From: Paraburkholderia dioscoreae
GTDB lineage: Bacteria; Pseudomonadota; Gammaproteobacteria; Burkholderiales; Burkholderiaceae
DNA: 64,000 nt
Reading direction: 5' to 3'
NCBI RefSeq assembly: GCF_902459535.1
Contig: NZ_LR699553.1
Location: forward strand, 1,302,001 to 1,366,000
How positions within the stretch are numbered: the first letter of the stretch is position 1; each line of letters opens with the position of its first letter. A program made the translations under genes and the position numbers. Below the pieces are notes generated by a model. It ran no database searches and was not told where the DNA came from. It saw nothing but the letters and a program-made list of their open reading frames with translations. Below are positions 23,953-32,823 of the stretch, piece by piece.

Positions 23953-25716
23953 ATGAATATGCCCAGCGCGGAATTCTCCACGTCGGATACGACCCCTCAT
24001 CCCGAAGCTGACTCTATCGGCGCCACCGTGCTTATGAAAGCACTGGCCGACGAAGAGGTCGAGTTTGTCTGGGGCTATCCCGGCGGCTCGGTACTCTACA
24101 TTTACGACGAGCTGTACAAGCAGGACAAATTCCAGCACATCCTCGTGCGTCACGAGCAGGCCGCGGTCCACGCCGCCGACGCCTACGCGCGTTCCACCGG
24201 CAAGGTCGGTGTGTGCCTCGTGACCTCCGGCCCCGGCGTCACCAATGCGGTGACCGGCATCGCCACCGCCTACATGGATTCGATTCCGATGGTGGTGATC
24301 AGCGGCCAGGTGCCGACTGCCGCGATCGGCCAGGATGCGTTCCAGGAATGCGACACGGTCGGTATCACACGCCCTTGCGTGAAGCACAACTTCCTCGTGA
24401 AGGACGTGCGCGACCTCGCCGCCACCGTCAAGAAAGCCTTCTACATTGCCCGTACCGGCCGTCCCGGCCCGGTGCTGATCGACATTCCGAAAGACGTGTC
24501 GAAGGCGCCTTGCCAGTACGAACCGCTCAAGAGCGTGTCGCTGCGCTCGTACAACCCGGTCACGAAGGGCCACTCCGGCCAGATCCGCAAAGCGGTCGCG
24601 CTGTTGCTGTCGGCCAAGCGTCCGTACATCTATACCGGCGGCGGCATCATTCTCGCGGACGCATCGCGTGAGTTGAACCAGTTCGCCGACCTGCTCGGCT
24701 ACCCGGTCACCAATACGTTGATGGGTCTGGGCGGCTACCGCGCGAGCGACAAGAAATTCCTCGGCATGCTCGGCATGCACGGCACGTACGAAGCCAACAT
24801 GGCGATGCAGCACTGCGACGTGCTGATCGCGATCGGCGCGCGTTTCGACGACCGTGTGATCGGCGACCCGGCGCACTTCGCGTCGCGTCCGCGCAAGATC
24901 ATCCATATCGACATCGATCCGTCCTCCATCTCCAAGCGCGTCAAGGTCGACATTCCGATCGTCGGCGACGTGAAGGAAGTGCTGAAGGAGCTGATCGAGC
25001 AGCTGCAAACGGCCGAGCATGGCCCGGACACCGCGGCGCTCGCCGATTGGTGGAAGGACATCGAAGCCTGGCGCGCGAAAGACTGCCTCAAGTTCGACCG
25101 CAAGAGCGACATCATCAAGCCGCAGTACGTGGTGGAAAAGGCATGGGAACTGACCGACGGCAATGCCTTCGTGTGTTCCGACGTCGGCCAGCACCAGATG
25201 TGGGCGGCCCAGTTCTATCGCTTCAACAAGCCGCGCCGCTGGATCAACTCCGGTGGTCTCGGCACGATGGGCTTCGGCCTGCCGGCGGCGATGGGCGTGA
25301 AGATGGCGCACCCGGACGACGACGTGCTCTGTATCACGGGCGAAGGCTCGATCCAGATGTGTATCCAGGAGCTCTCCACCTGCAAGCAGTACGAGACTCC
25401 GGTGAAGATCATTTCGCTGAACAACCGCTATCTGGGCATGGTGCGCCAGTGGCAGCAGATCGAATACAGCAAGCGCTATTCGCATTCGTACATGGATGCG
25501 CTGCCGGATTTCGTGAAGCTCGCCGAAGCGTACGGCCACGTCGGCATGCGTATCGAACGCACGGCCGACGTCGAACCGGCGCTGAAGGAAGCGCTGCGCC
25601 TGAAAGATCGCACGGTGTTTCTCGATTTCCAGACCGATCCGACCGAAAACGTCTGGCCGATGGTTCAGGCCGGCAAGGGCATCACCGAGATGCTCATGGG
25701 TTCGGAAGATCTATAA
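23953..25716 (+). CDS. ilvI: Acetolactate synthase large (catalytic) subunit
   Basis: A 587-residue thiamine-diphosphate enzyme. It has the catalytic glutamate region RHEQAAVHAADAYARSTGKV, the QVPTAAIGQDAFQECDTVG stretch, and the ThDP-Mg motif beginning at GEGSIQMCIQELSTCKQYE and ending at NNRYLGMVRQWQ. It condenses two pyruvates to acetolactate, or pyruvate with 2-ketobutyrate, opening valine, leucine and isoleucine synthesis. Often also named ilvB. ilvH and ilvC follow in the same direction. Confidence 0.97.
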   Translation: MNMPSAEFSTSDTTPHPEADSIGATVLMKALADEEVEFVWGYPGGSVLYIYDELYKQDKFQHILVRHEQAAVHAADAYARSTGKVGVCLVTSGPGVTNAVTGIATAYMDSIPMVVISGQVPTAAIGQDAFQECDTVGITRPCVKHNFLVKDVRDLAATVKKAFYIARTGRPGPVLIDIPKDVSKAPCQYEPLKSVSLRSYNPVTKGHSGQIRKAVALLLSAKRPYIYTGGGIILADASRELNQFADLLGYPVTNTLMGLGGYRASDKKFLGMLGMHGTYEANMAMQHCDVLIAIGARFDDRVIGDPAHFASRPRKIIHIDIDPSSISKRVKVDIPIVGDVKEVLKELIEQLQTAEHGPDTAALADWWKDIEAWRAKDCLKFDRKSDIIKPQYVVEKAWELTDGNAFVCSDVGQHQMWAAQFYRFNKPRRWINSGGLGTMGFGLPAAMGVKMAHPDDDVLCITGEGSIQMCIQELSTCKQYETPVKIISLNNRYLGMVRQWQQIEYSKRYSHSYMDALPDFVKLAEAYGHVGMRIERTADVEPALKEALRLKDRTVFLDFQTDPTENVWPMVQAGKGITEMLMGSEDL

Positions 25717-25756
25717 CGACGGCGCGCTTGGGTTCATTCACCTGAGCGCAGCGTTG

Positions 25757-25801
25757 GCTTCGTCCTGCGCGCCTTCATGAAAGGCGACCAGCGGACGAAG
25801 C
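25757..25801 (+). other. Two-tier hairpin in the ilvI-ilvH spacer
   Basis: GCTTCGTCC (25757-25765) pairs with GGACGAAGC (25793-25801). Inside it, CGCCTT (25770-25775) pairs with AAGGCG (25781-25786). No T-run follows, so it is not an intrinsic terminator. It could be an mRNA processing or stability element between the two subunits. Confidence 0.6.
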
Positions 25802-25850
25802 GGCGCAAACCGTTCGCAGACATCGACAAAACATCTGGAAGAAGCGAATC

Positions 25851-26342
25851 ATGAGACACATCATTTCCGTCCTGCTGGAAAACGAACCGGGCGCGTTATC
25901 ACGCGTGGTTGGTCTCTTCTCGGCACGCGGCTACAACATTGAAACCTTGACGGTGGCTCCGACCGAAGACCGTTCGCTGTCGCGCATGACCATCGTCTCC
26001 ATTGGCTCGGACGACGTGATCGAACAGATCACGAAGCATCTGAACCGCCTGATCGAGGTGGTGAAAGTGGTCGACCTTACCGAGGGCGCCCACATCGAGC
26101 GCGAGCTGATGTTGATCAAGGTGAGGGCGGTCGGCAAGGAACGTGAGGAGATGAAGCGGATGTCGGATATTTTCCGCGGCCGCATCATCGACGTCACCGA
26201 AAAGACCTACACGATCGAACTGACGGGCGCGAGCGACAAGCTCGATGCCTTTATCGAAGGGCTCGACGCCACCGCGATTCTCGAAACGGTCCGCACGGGC
26301 AGTTCGGGTATCGGGCGCGGCGAGCGCATTCTGAAGGTGTGA
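25851..26342 (+). CDS. ilvH: Acetolactate synthase small (regulatory) subunit
   Basis: A 163-residue protein with an N-terminal ACT domain (MRHIISVLLENEPGALSRVV, then GLFSARGYNIETLTVAPTED) and the C-terminal domain found in IlvH/IlvN. It activates the large subunit and confers valine feedback inhibition. GGAAGAAGCGAATC before the ATG gives the ribosome-binding site. Confidence 0.97.
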   Translation: MRHIISVLLENEPGALSRVVGLFSARGYNIETLTVAPTEDRSLSRMTIVSIGSDDVIEQITKHLNRLIEVVKVVDLTEGAHIERELMLIKVRAVGKEREEMKRMSDIFRGRIIDVTEKTYTIELTGASDKLDAFIEGLDATAILETVRTGSSGIGRGERILKV

Positions 26343-26463
26343 CGCGCGAGCGTTCAACTCGTCTCGATCCAGACCGGGCAGTGGCTGCACGAACCCGGTC
26401 CAGCAACAACTATATGCAGTATCTGAATCTCACTGAATCATCGAATTTAGCCAAGGAACCGAC

Positions 26464-27480
26464 ATGAAAGTTTTCTACGACAAGGACGCCGACCTCTCCC
26501 TCATCAAGGGCAAGCAAGTCACCATCATCGGCTATGGCTCGCAAGGCCATGCGCACGCGCTGAACCTGAAGGAAAGCGGCGTGAACATCACCGTCGGTCT
26601 GCGCAAGGGCGGCGCATCGTGGAGCAAGGCTGAGAACGCCGGCCTGCAGGTCAAGGAAGTGGCGGAAGCCGTCAAGGGCGCAGATGTGGTCATGATGCTG
26701 CTGCCGGACGAGCAGATCGCCGAAGTCTATGCGAAGGAAGTGCACGCCAACATCAAGCAAGGCGCGGCGCTCGCTTTCGCACACGGCTTCAACGTGCATT
26801 ACGGCCAGGTGATTCCGCGTGCCGACCTCGACGTGATCATGATCGCGCCGAAGGCGCCGGGCCACACGGTTCGCGGCACCTACTCGCAAGGCGGCGGCGT
26901 GCCCCACCTGATCGCTGTCGCGCAGGACAAGTCGGGCGCAGCGCGTGACATCGCTCTCTCGTACGCTGCGGCGAACGGCGGCGGCCGTGCCGGCATCATC
27001 GAAACCAACTTCCGCGAAGAAACGGAAACCGACCTGTTCGGCGAACAGGCCGTGCTGTGCGGCGGTACGGTCGACCTGATCAAGGCCGGCTTCGAAACGC
27101 TGGTGGAAGCGGGCTACGCGCCGGAAATGGCGTACTTCGAATGCCTGCATGAACTGAAGCTGATCGTCGACCTGATCTACGAAGGCGGCATCGCGAACAT
27201 GAACTACTCGATCTCGAACAACGCCGAATACGGCGAGTACGTGACGGGTCCGCGTATCGTGACGGCTGAAACGAAGAAGGCGATGAAGGCTGTGCTGACC
27301 GACATTCAAACGGGCGAGTACGCGAAGAGCTTCATCCTCGAAAACAAGGCCGGCGCGCCGACGCTGCAATCGCGCCGCCGTCTGACGGCCGAACATCAGA
27401 TCGAACAGGTCGGTTCGAAGCTGCGCGCCATGATGCCGTGGATCGCGAAAAACAAGCTGGTCGATCAGTCGAAGAACTAA
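26464..27480 (+). CDS. ilvC: Ketol-acid reductoisomerase (class I)
   Basis: A 338-residue protein, the standard class I length. It has the Rossmann motif GYGSQGHAHALNLKESG near residue 20 and the metal and substrate site ETETDLFGEQAVLCGG. It converts acetolactate to dihydroxyisovalerate using NADPH. AAGGAACCGACATG gives a good ribosome-binding site. An intrinsic terminator lies 54 bases after the stop. Confidence 0.98.
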   Translation: MKVFYDKDADLSLIKGKQVTIIGYGSQGHAHALNLKESGVNITVGLRKGGASWSKAENAGLQVKEVAEAVKGADVVMMLLPDEQIAEVYAKEVHANIKQGAALAFAHGFNVHYGQVIPRADLDVIMIAPKAPGHTVRGTYSQGGGVPHLIAVAQDKSGAARDIALSYAAANGGGRAGIIETNFREETETDLFGEQAVLCGGTVDLIKAGFETLVEAGYAPEMAYFECLHELKLIVDLIYEGGIANMNYSISNNAEYGEYVTGPRIVTAETKKAMKAVLTDIQTGEYAKSFILENKAGAPTLQSRRRLTAEHQIEQVGSKLRAMMPWIAKNKLVDQSKN

Positions 27481-27534
27481 GCTAGTCTTGGGTTAGGTCC
27501 GGCGCGGCGCTGTGCCGCAACAGCCGGACAAATC

Positions 27535-27573
27535 AAAAAGCCGTCCAAGGGTGCTGAACCCTGGGCGGCTTTT
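27535..27573 (+). terminator. Rho-independent terminator after ilvC
   Basis: AAAAGCCGTCCAAGGG pairs with CCCTGGGCGGCTTTT across the loop TGCTGAA, ending in TTTTGC. It lies only about 37 bases before the psd start codon. Confidence 0.88.
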
Positions 27574-27610
27574 GCTATCCTACGGTTTTACAAAAACACA
27601 GAAGCCATTC

Positions 27611-28249
27611 ATGAATTACCCTCATCCGATCATCGCGCGAGAAGGCTGGCCGTTCATCGCCATCGCGGCCGTCGTTGCATTACTGATTCACTTCTTCGCG
27701 GGGTTCGGCGTTTCATGGCTGTTCTGGCTGCTGCTGATTTTCGTCGTGCAGTTCTTCCGCGACCCGGCACGCCCGATCCCCACTCAGGCAAATGCCGTGC
27801 TGTGCCCGGCCGACGGCCGTATCGTCGCAGTCGAAACCGCGCACGATCCGTATGCCAATCGTGAAGCGCTGAAGATCAGCGTGTTCATGAACGTCTTCAA
27901 CGTCCACTCGCAACGCTCGCCGGTGGATGGCGCGATCTCCAAGGTCGAATATTTCCCGGGCGCGTATCTGAATGCCGCAGTGGACAAGGCTTCCACCGAA
28001 AACGAACGCAATGCGATCGTGATCGAAATGGCCGGCGGCCAGACTGTGACTTCGGTGCAGATCGCCGGTTTGATCGCGCGGCGCATTCTTTGCTACGTAC
28101 GGGCAGGTGAGCCGCTCACCCGTGGCCAACGTTACGGATTTATCCGCTTCGGTTCGCGCGTCGACGTGTATCTGCCGGTGGGCAGCCGTCCGCGTGTGTC
28201 GATCGGCGAGAAGGTTTCCGCGTCGTCCACGATCCTCGCTGAACTATAA
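27611..28249 (+). CDS. psd: Phosphatidylserine decarboxylase proenzyme
   Basis: A 212-residue protein from the ATG at 27611 (MNYPHPIIAREGWPFIAIAA). A longer frame runs back through the terminator and was rejected. It has two N-terminal hydrophobic segments, CPADGRIVAVE, FMNVFNVHSQRSPVDG, and the autocleavage dipeptide Gly181-Ser182 in RFGSRVDVYLP, where the pyruvoyl group forms. This short form lacks the longer N-terminal region of the E. coli type. It makes phosphatidylethanolamine from the product of PssA, encoded next. Confidence 0.94.
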   Translation: MNYPHPIIAREGWPFIAIAAVVALLIHFFAGFGVSWLFWLLLIFVVQFFRDPARPIPTQANAVLCPADGRIVAVETAHDPYANREALKISVFMNVFNVHSQRSPVDGAISKVEYFPGAYLNAAVDKASTENERNAIVIEMAGGQTVTSVQIAGLIARRILCYVRAGEPLTRGQRYGFIRFGSRVDVYLPVGSRPRVSIGEKVSASSTILAEL

Positions 28250-28273
28250 AGCGGCACCAAGGAGGTTTTCCGA

Positions 28274-29140
28274 ATGGCCGCATTCAAACCGCGTCGACCC
28301 CGTAACAGCGGACCGCTGCCGCGTCCGTTCCGCCGTAACAAGCCGATGGTGACGGAGGCGGCGGTCGACAGCCGGCGCGCGCAGCGCCAGCAGTTCCTGA
28401 GAAAGCGCGGCATCTATCTGCTGCCGAATGCCTTCACCACGGCGGCGCTGTTCTGCGGCTTCTTTGCCGTGGTGCAGGCCATGAATGTGCGCTTCGAGGT
28501 CGCGGCCATCGCGATCTTCGTGGCAATGGTGCTCGACGGCATGGACGGCCGCGTCGCCCGCATGACGCACACGCAAAGCGCGTTCGGCGAGCAGTTCGAC
28601 AGCCTGTCGGACATGGTGTCGTTCGGCGTGGCACCGGCGCTCGTGATGTACGAGTGGATACTGAAGGATCTCGGCCGCTGGGGCTGGCTCGCAGCGTTCG
28701 TCTACTGTTCGGGTGCGGCATTGCGTCTCGCGCGTTTCAACACGAACATCGGCGTGGTCGACAAGCGTTTCTTCCAGGGCATGCCGAGCCCGGCCGCGGC
28801 TGCGCTGATCGCCGGTTTCGTGTGGCTCGCCACGGACAACCGCGTGCCGCTCAAGCTCGTCTGGCTGCCCTGGGTTGCCTTCGTGCTGACCATCTACGCC
28901 GGCGTGACGATGGTGTCGAACGCGCCGTTCTATAGCGGCAAGGCGCTCGACGTGCGGCATCGCGTGCCATTCGGCGTGATCCTGCTGGTGGTGGTTGCGT
29001 TCGTGCTGGTGTCCTCCGATCCGCCGCTGATGCTGTTCGGCCTGTTCGTGCTTTACGGCCTGTCCGGCTACGTGTTCTGGGGTTATCAGGCGTTGCGGGG
29101 CAGGGCCAATCCGGCTCGGTCGGTGGCGCGCGACAGATAA
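28274..29140 (+). CDS. pssA: CDP-diacylglycerol-serine O-phosphatidyltransferase
   Basis: A 288-residue CDP-alcohol phosphatidyltransferase. The family signature begins at DGMDGRVAR and continues with GEQFDSLSD, supplying the metal-binding aspartates. A basic N-terminal tail precedes about eight transmembrane helices. AAGGAGGT before the start is a near-perfect ribosome-binding site, 24 bases after psd. It makes phosphatidylserine, the substrate of Psd. Confidence 0.95.
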   Translation: MAAFKPRRPRNSGPLPRPFRRNKPMVTEAAVDSRRAQRQQFLRKRGIYLLPNAFTTAALFCGFFAVVQAMNVRFEVAAIAIFVAMVLDGMDGRVARMTHTQSAFGEQFDSLSDMVSFGVAPALVMYEWILKDLGRWGWLAAFVYCSGAALRLARFNTNIGVVDKRFFQGMPSPAAAALIAGFVWLATDNRVPLKLVWLPWVAFVLTIYAGVTMVSNAPFYSGKALDVRHRVPFGVILLVVVAFVLVSSDPPLMLFGLFVLYGLSGYVFWGYQALRGRANPARSVARDR

Positions 29141-29174
29141 TCGTTCGCTTGCGCGAGCTGTTGAACCACATGAG

Positions 29175-29203
29175 AAAACGGCGGCTTCTGGCTGCCGTTT
29201 TTC
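29175..29203 (+). terminator. Rho-independent terminator after pssA
   Basis: AAAACGGC (29175-29182) pairs with GCCGTTTT (29194-29201), followed by further T residues. It closes the psd-pssA transcript. Confidence 0.82.
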
Positions 29204-29518
29204 GTTTGCCGGGCCCGTCCGACGGCGCCGGCAGGCAGGTCCGGCGCCAATTGCATGGCGGCGGGAATGCCGCTATAGTCGTTGGATGAATGCGTTCACG
29301 TTCCTTGTCGAGCCGCGCCATGAGCTTCCCTAGGCCGGTGCGCCGCTGAACATGCCAATGCAGGAGTGCCCGCTGCGCTGATCGTCGCGCTTTCGTCACG
29401 TTGATCGTTTTTGCCCTCCGTCTGCCTCGTCTGTGATCGAGTATTGCCAGCGCTAGCGCAGACAACCGAATTCCAATATCCCATCCCCACAATTGAACGA
29501 CTCCGCAGGAGACTCGAC
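29204..29518 (+). other. Leader region of leuA
   Basis: A gene-free stretch before leuA. A TATAGT at 29274-29279 in CCGCTATAGTCG is a possible -10. The 15-codon frame that follows is not Leu-rich, so classical attenuation by leucine codons is not supported. ribosome-binding site: CAGGAG shortly before the ATG at 29519. Confidence 0.35.
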
Positions 29519-31066
29519 ATGTCCGACAAACTGATCATATTCGACACCACGTTGCGAGACGGCGAACAATCGCCCGGCGCGTCGATGACGAAAGAAGAAA
29601 AAATCCGTATCGCGAAGCAGCTCGAACGGATGAAGGTGGACGTGATCGAAGCAGGCTTCGCGGCAAGCTCGAACGGCGACTTCGATTCGATCCATACGAT
29701 CGCCGGGCTGATCAAGGACAGCACGATCTGTTCACTGGCCCGCGCGAACGACAAGGACATTCAGCGCGCGGCCGACGCGCTCAAACCAGCCGATCACTTC
29801 CGCATCCATACGTTCATCGCAACTTCGCCGTTGCACATGGAAAAGAAGCTGCGCATGACGCCGGATCAGGTGTTCGAGCAGGCAAAGCTGGCAGTGCGTT
29901 TCGCCCGCAAATTCACCGACGACGTCGAGTTTTCGCCGGAAGACGGCAGCCGCTCGGATATGGACTTTCTGTGCCGCGTGCTGGAAGCCGTGATTGCCGA
30001 AGGCGCGACCACCATCAATATCGCGGATACGGTCGGCTACGGCGTGCCGGAGTTGTACGGTCAGCTCGTGAAAACGCTGCGCGAGCGCATTCCGAACTCG
30101 CATAAAGCCGTGTTCTCGGTGCATTGCCACAACGACCTCGGCATGGCGGTGGCGAATTCGCTGGCCGGCGTGCAGATCGGCGGTGCGCGCCAGGTCGAGT
30201 GCACGATCAACGGTCTCGGTGAGCGCGCGGGCAACACGTCGCTCGAAGAAATCGTCATGGCCGTGAAGACCCGCAGGGATTACTTCGGGCTCGATATCGG
30301 TCTCGATACCACGCAGATCGTGCCGGCTTCGAAGCTGGTGTCGCAGATCACCGGTTTCGTCGTCCAGCCGAACAAGGCGGTGGTCGGTGCGAACGCGTTC
30401 GCGCATGCTTCGGGCATCCACCAGGACGGTGTGCTGAAGGCGCGCGATACCTACGAAATCATGCGTGCCGAAGACGTGGGCTGGAGCGCGAACAAGATCG
30501 TGCTCGGCAAGCTGTCAGGACGTAACGCGTTCAAGCAGCGTCTGCAGGAACTGGGTATCGCGCTGGATAGCGAAGGCGAGTTGAACACGGCGTTCGCGCG
30601 CTTCAAGGAACTGGCCGACCGCAAGTCGGAAATCTTCGACGAAGACATCATCGCGATCGTCACGGAAGAATCCGCCGAGGCGCAGGAAAAAGAGCACTAC
30701 AAGTTCCTCTCGCTGTCGCAACATTCGGAAACCGGCGAGCAGCCGCATGCGAAGATCGTGTTCTCCGTGGAAGGCAAGGAAGTGACCGGCGAAGCGCGCG
30801 GCAACGGCCCGGTCGACGCCACGCTGAACGCGATCGAAACGGAAGTGGGCAGCGGTTCGGAATTGCTGCTGTACTCGGTGAACGCGATCACCACCGGCAC
30901 CCAGGCGCAAGGCGAAGTGACCGTGCGTTTGTCGAAGAGCGGGCGCATCGTCAACGGCGTGGGCACCGATCCGGATATCGTCGCGGCTTCCGCGAAGGCG
31001 TATATCTCCGCGCTCAACAAGCTGTATTCGAACGTGAACAAGTTGAATCCGCAACGTTCGGAGTGA
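29519..31066 (+). CDS. leuA: 2-isopropylmalate synthase
   Basis: A 515-residue protein from the ATG at 29519 (MSDKLIIFDTTLRDGEQSPG). The DTTLRDGEQSPG catalytic loop, VHCHNDLGMAVANSLAG metal site and NAFAHASGIHQDGVLK are all present, followed by a C-terminal LeuA regulatory domain (about residues 390-515). It condenses acetyl-CoA with 2-ketoisovalerate, the first committed step to leucine. Length matches long-form bacterial LeuA. Confidence 0.98.
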   Translation: MSDKLIIFDTTLRDGEQSPGASMTKEEKIRIAKQLERMKVDVIEAGFAASSNGDFDSIHTIAGLIKDSTICSLARANDKDIQRAADALKPADHFRIHTFIATSPLHMEKKLRMTPDQVFEQAKLAVRFARKFTDDVEFSPEDGSRSDMDFLCRVLEAVIAEGATTINIADTVGYGVPELYGQLVKTLRERIPNSHKAVFSVHCHNDLGMAVANSLAGVQIGGARQVECTINGLGERAGNTSLEEIVMAVKTRRDYFGLDIGLDTTQIVPASKLVSQITGFVVQPNKAVVGANAFAHASGIHQDGVLKARDTYEIMRAEDVGWSANKIVLGKLSGRNAFKQRLQELGIALDSEGELNTAFARFKELADRKSEIFDEDIIAIVTEESAEAQEKEHYKFLSLSQHSETGEQPHAKIVFSVEGKEVTGEARGNGPVDATLNAIETEVGSGSELLLYSVNAITTGTQAQGEVTVRLSKSGRIVNGVGTDPDIVAASAKAYISALNKLYSNVNKLNPQRSE

Positions 31067-31119
31067 GCGAGGCAAAGGCAGCGCGCAGACGGCGCGGCTG
31101 CCTGTCCGTCACAGGAGTC

Positions 31120-31157
31120 GCAAAAGCCCCGTGTCTTGAATGGCATGGGGCTTTTGC
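31120..31157. terminator. Bidirectional terminator between leuA and sulP
   Basis: GCAAAAGCCCCGTG pairs with CATGGGGCTTTTGC. The stem carries A-runs on one side and T-runs on the other, so it can stop transcripts from both converging genes. Confidence 0.85.
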
Positions 31158-31166
31158 ATTGAGGCG

Positions 31167-32747
31167 TCACTCTGTCGCCGTGCGCCGCATCGACCAGCCG
31201 CGTGATGCGCGCGCCTGTGCCTGAACCTGATGCCGCACTTCGACGGCAATGCCGCGGCCCGGCGCGTCCGCCACGAACGTATCGAGCAGGTCGCGCACGT
31301 CGTGGTCGACGAAATCGGCGCGCGTCGCATCGACGATCAGGGTGGCGCCGTCGGGAATCTGCTGCAGGTAGTGCTTGAGCGGCACTTTGCCGAGAAACGA
31401 CACGTCCTTGCGAAACGACAGCAGATAGTGATCGCCGTGTTGCGCGAGCACGATCGGGCTACGCAGATTCGCATACAGCGCGAGCAGCACGCTGCACAGA
31501 GTGCCGAGCACGATGCCGATCAGCAGATCGGTGGCGAGCACGCCGACCAGGGTGACGATAAACGGTGCGAACGGCGCGAAGCCCTGTTTCGCCACGGCGA
31601 CGAACAGCGACGGCTTGGCGAGCTTCAGCCCGGTGAAGATCAGGATCGCCGCGAGGCAGGCAAGCGGAATCAGGTTGATGACGCTGGTGAGCGCGAACAC
31701 GCTGACGAGCAGCAGCACGCCGTGAATGATCGCCGAGAGCCGGCTCTGCGCACCCGCATGTACATTGGCCGAGCTGCGCACGATCACCGACGTGATGGGC
31801 AGTCCGCCGATCGCACCGGCAATCAGATTGCCCACGCCTTGTGCCTTCAGTTCGCGATCCGGCGGCGCGGCGCGTCGTTCGGGATCGATCTGCTCGACCG
31901 CTTCGAGGCTCAGCAGTGTTTCAAGGCTTGCGACGATCGCCAGCGTGATGGCCACGCGCCAGACATCCGGATTGACGAGTTGTGCGAAGTGCGGCCCGAA
32001 GTCAGCCCACTCGAGCGCGAGTTGCAACGCGGCGAACGATTCGAGCGGCGGCAGGGCGACCCGATGTTCTGCGGGTGGCGCGAGCGACGGCGCCAGTACG
32101 CTGAGCAGCAACGTCGCGCCGATCCCGAGCAGGACGACCGCAAGCGGTGCCGGTACGCGACGCACCAGCACGAAGCGGCGTAGTGCACGCGTTTCCCAAC
32201 CGACCAGAATCGCCAGCGACAGCAACGTGATCACGCAGGCCGCCAGCGAAATCGAACCGAACGGTGTGCTAATCGAGCCGGCGGCATGCGCAACGGATTG
32301 CGCGGCGGCCGCCGCGTCCGTGCCGGACAGCCCGAGCGCGAGCGGGAACTGCTTGACGATCAGCAACACGCCGATAGCCGCGAGCATGCCCTTGATCACC
32401 GGCGAGGGCACGTAGGCGGCGAAGCGGCCGGCTTTGAGCATGCCGAAACCGAACTGGATCGCGCCGGATAGCAGCACCGCCAGCAGGAAGGCGGAGAAAC
32501 TGCCGAGTTGCGCGATCCCGTCGATCACAATCACGACGAGGCCCGCCGCCGGACCGCTCACGCTCAGGCGCGAGCCGCTCAGCACGGCCACCACGAGCCC
32601 GCCGACAATGCCCGAGACGAGCCCGGCAAAAGGTTCGACGCCCGATGCATTGGCGATGCCCAGACAAAGCGGCAGCGCCACCAGAAAAACGACCGTGCCC
32701 GCTAGCAGGTCGCGCTGAAACGTGGAGAAAAAAGCTCGAAGGTTCAT
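31167..32747 (-). CDS. SulP family anion transporter
   Basis: A 526-residue protein. It begins FQRDLLAGTVVFLVALPLCL and has FAGLVSGIVGGLVVAVLSGS, the conserved first helices of SulP proteins, then ten or more helices. The STAS-like C-terminus includes GATLIVDATRADFVDHDVRD. The substrate may be sulfate, bicarbonate or another anion. A beta-carbonic anhydrase gene 76 bases upstream in the same direction favours bicarbonate, by analogy with similar gene pairs. Confidence 0.92.
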   Translation of the reverse strand: MNLRAFFSTFQRDLLAGTVVFLVALPLCLGIANASGVEPFAGLVSGIVGGLVVAVLSGSRLSVSGPAAGLVVIVIDGIAQLGSFSAFLLAVLLSGAIQFGFGMLKAGRFAAYVPSPVIKGMLAAIGVLLIVKQFPLALGLSGTDAAAAAQSVAHAAGSISTPFGSISLAACVITLLSLAILVGWETRALRRFVLVRRVPAPLAVVLLGIGATLLLSVLAPSLAPPAEHRVALPPLESFAALQLALEWADFGPHFAQLVNPDVWRVAITLAIVASLETLLSLEAVEQIDPERRAAPPDRELKAQGVGNLIAGAIGGLPITSVIVRSSANVHAGAQSRLSAIIHGVLLLVSVFALTSVINLIPLACLAAILIFTGLKLAKPSLFVAVAKQGFAPFAPFIVTLVGVLATDLLIGIVLGTLCSVLLALYANLRSPIVLAQHGDHYLLSFRKDVSFLGKVPLKHYLQQIPDGATLIVDATRADFVDHDVRDLLDTFVADAPGRGIAVEVRHQVQAQARASRGWSMRRTATE

Positions 32748-32823
32748 GGTGTCGGTGCAGTAAAGAGTGAGGCCTGGTACGCGGCGAAAGCTGAACCGCT
32801 CCGGAGTCGCAAGAGGTGCCGCG

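Noticed and set aside
29280..29360. Leucine leader peptide for leuA attenuation
   Set aside because: Short frames here (15 and 9 codons) are not Leu-rich and no antiterminator/terminator pair was found before leuA.
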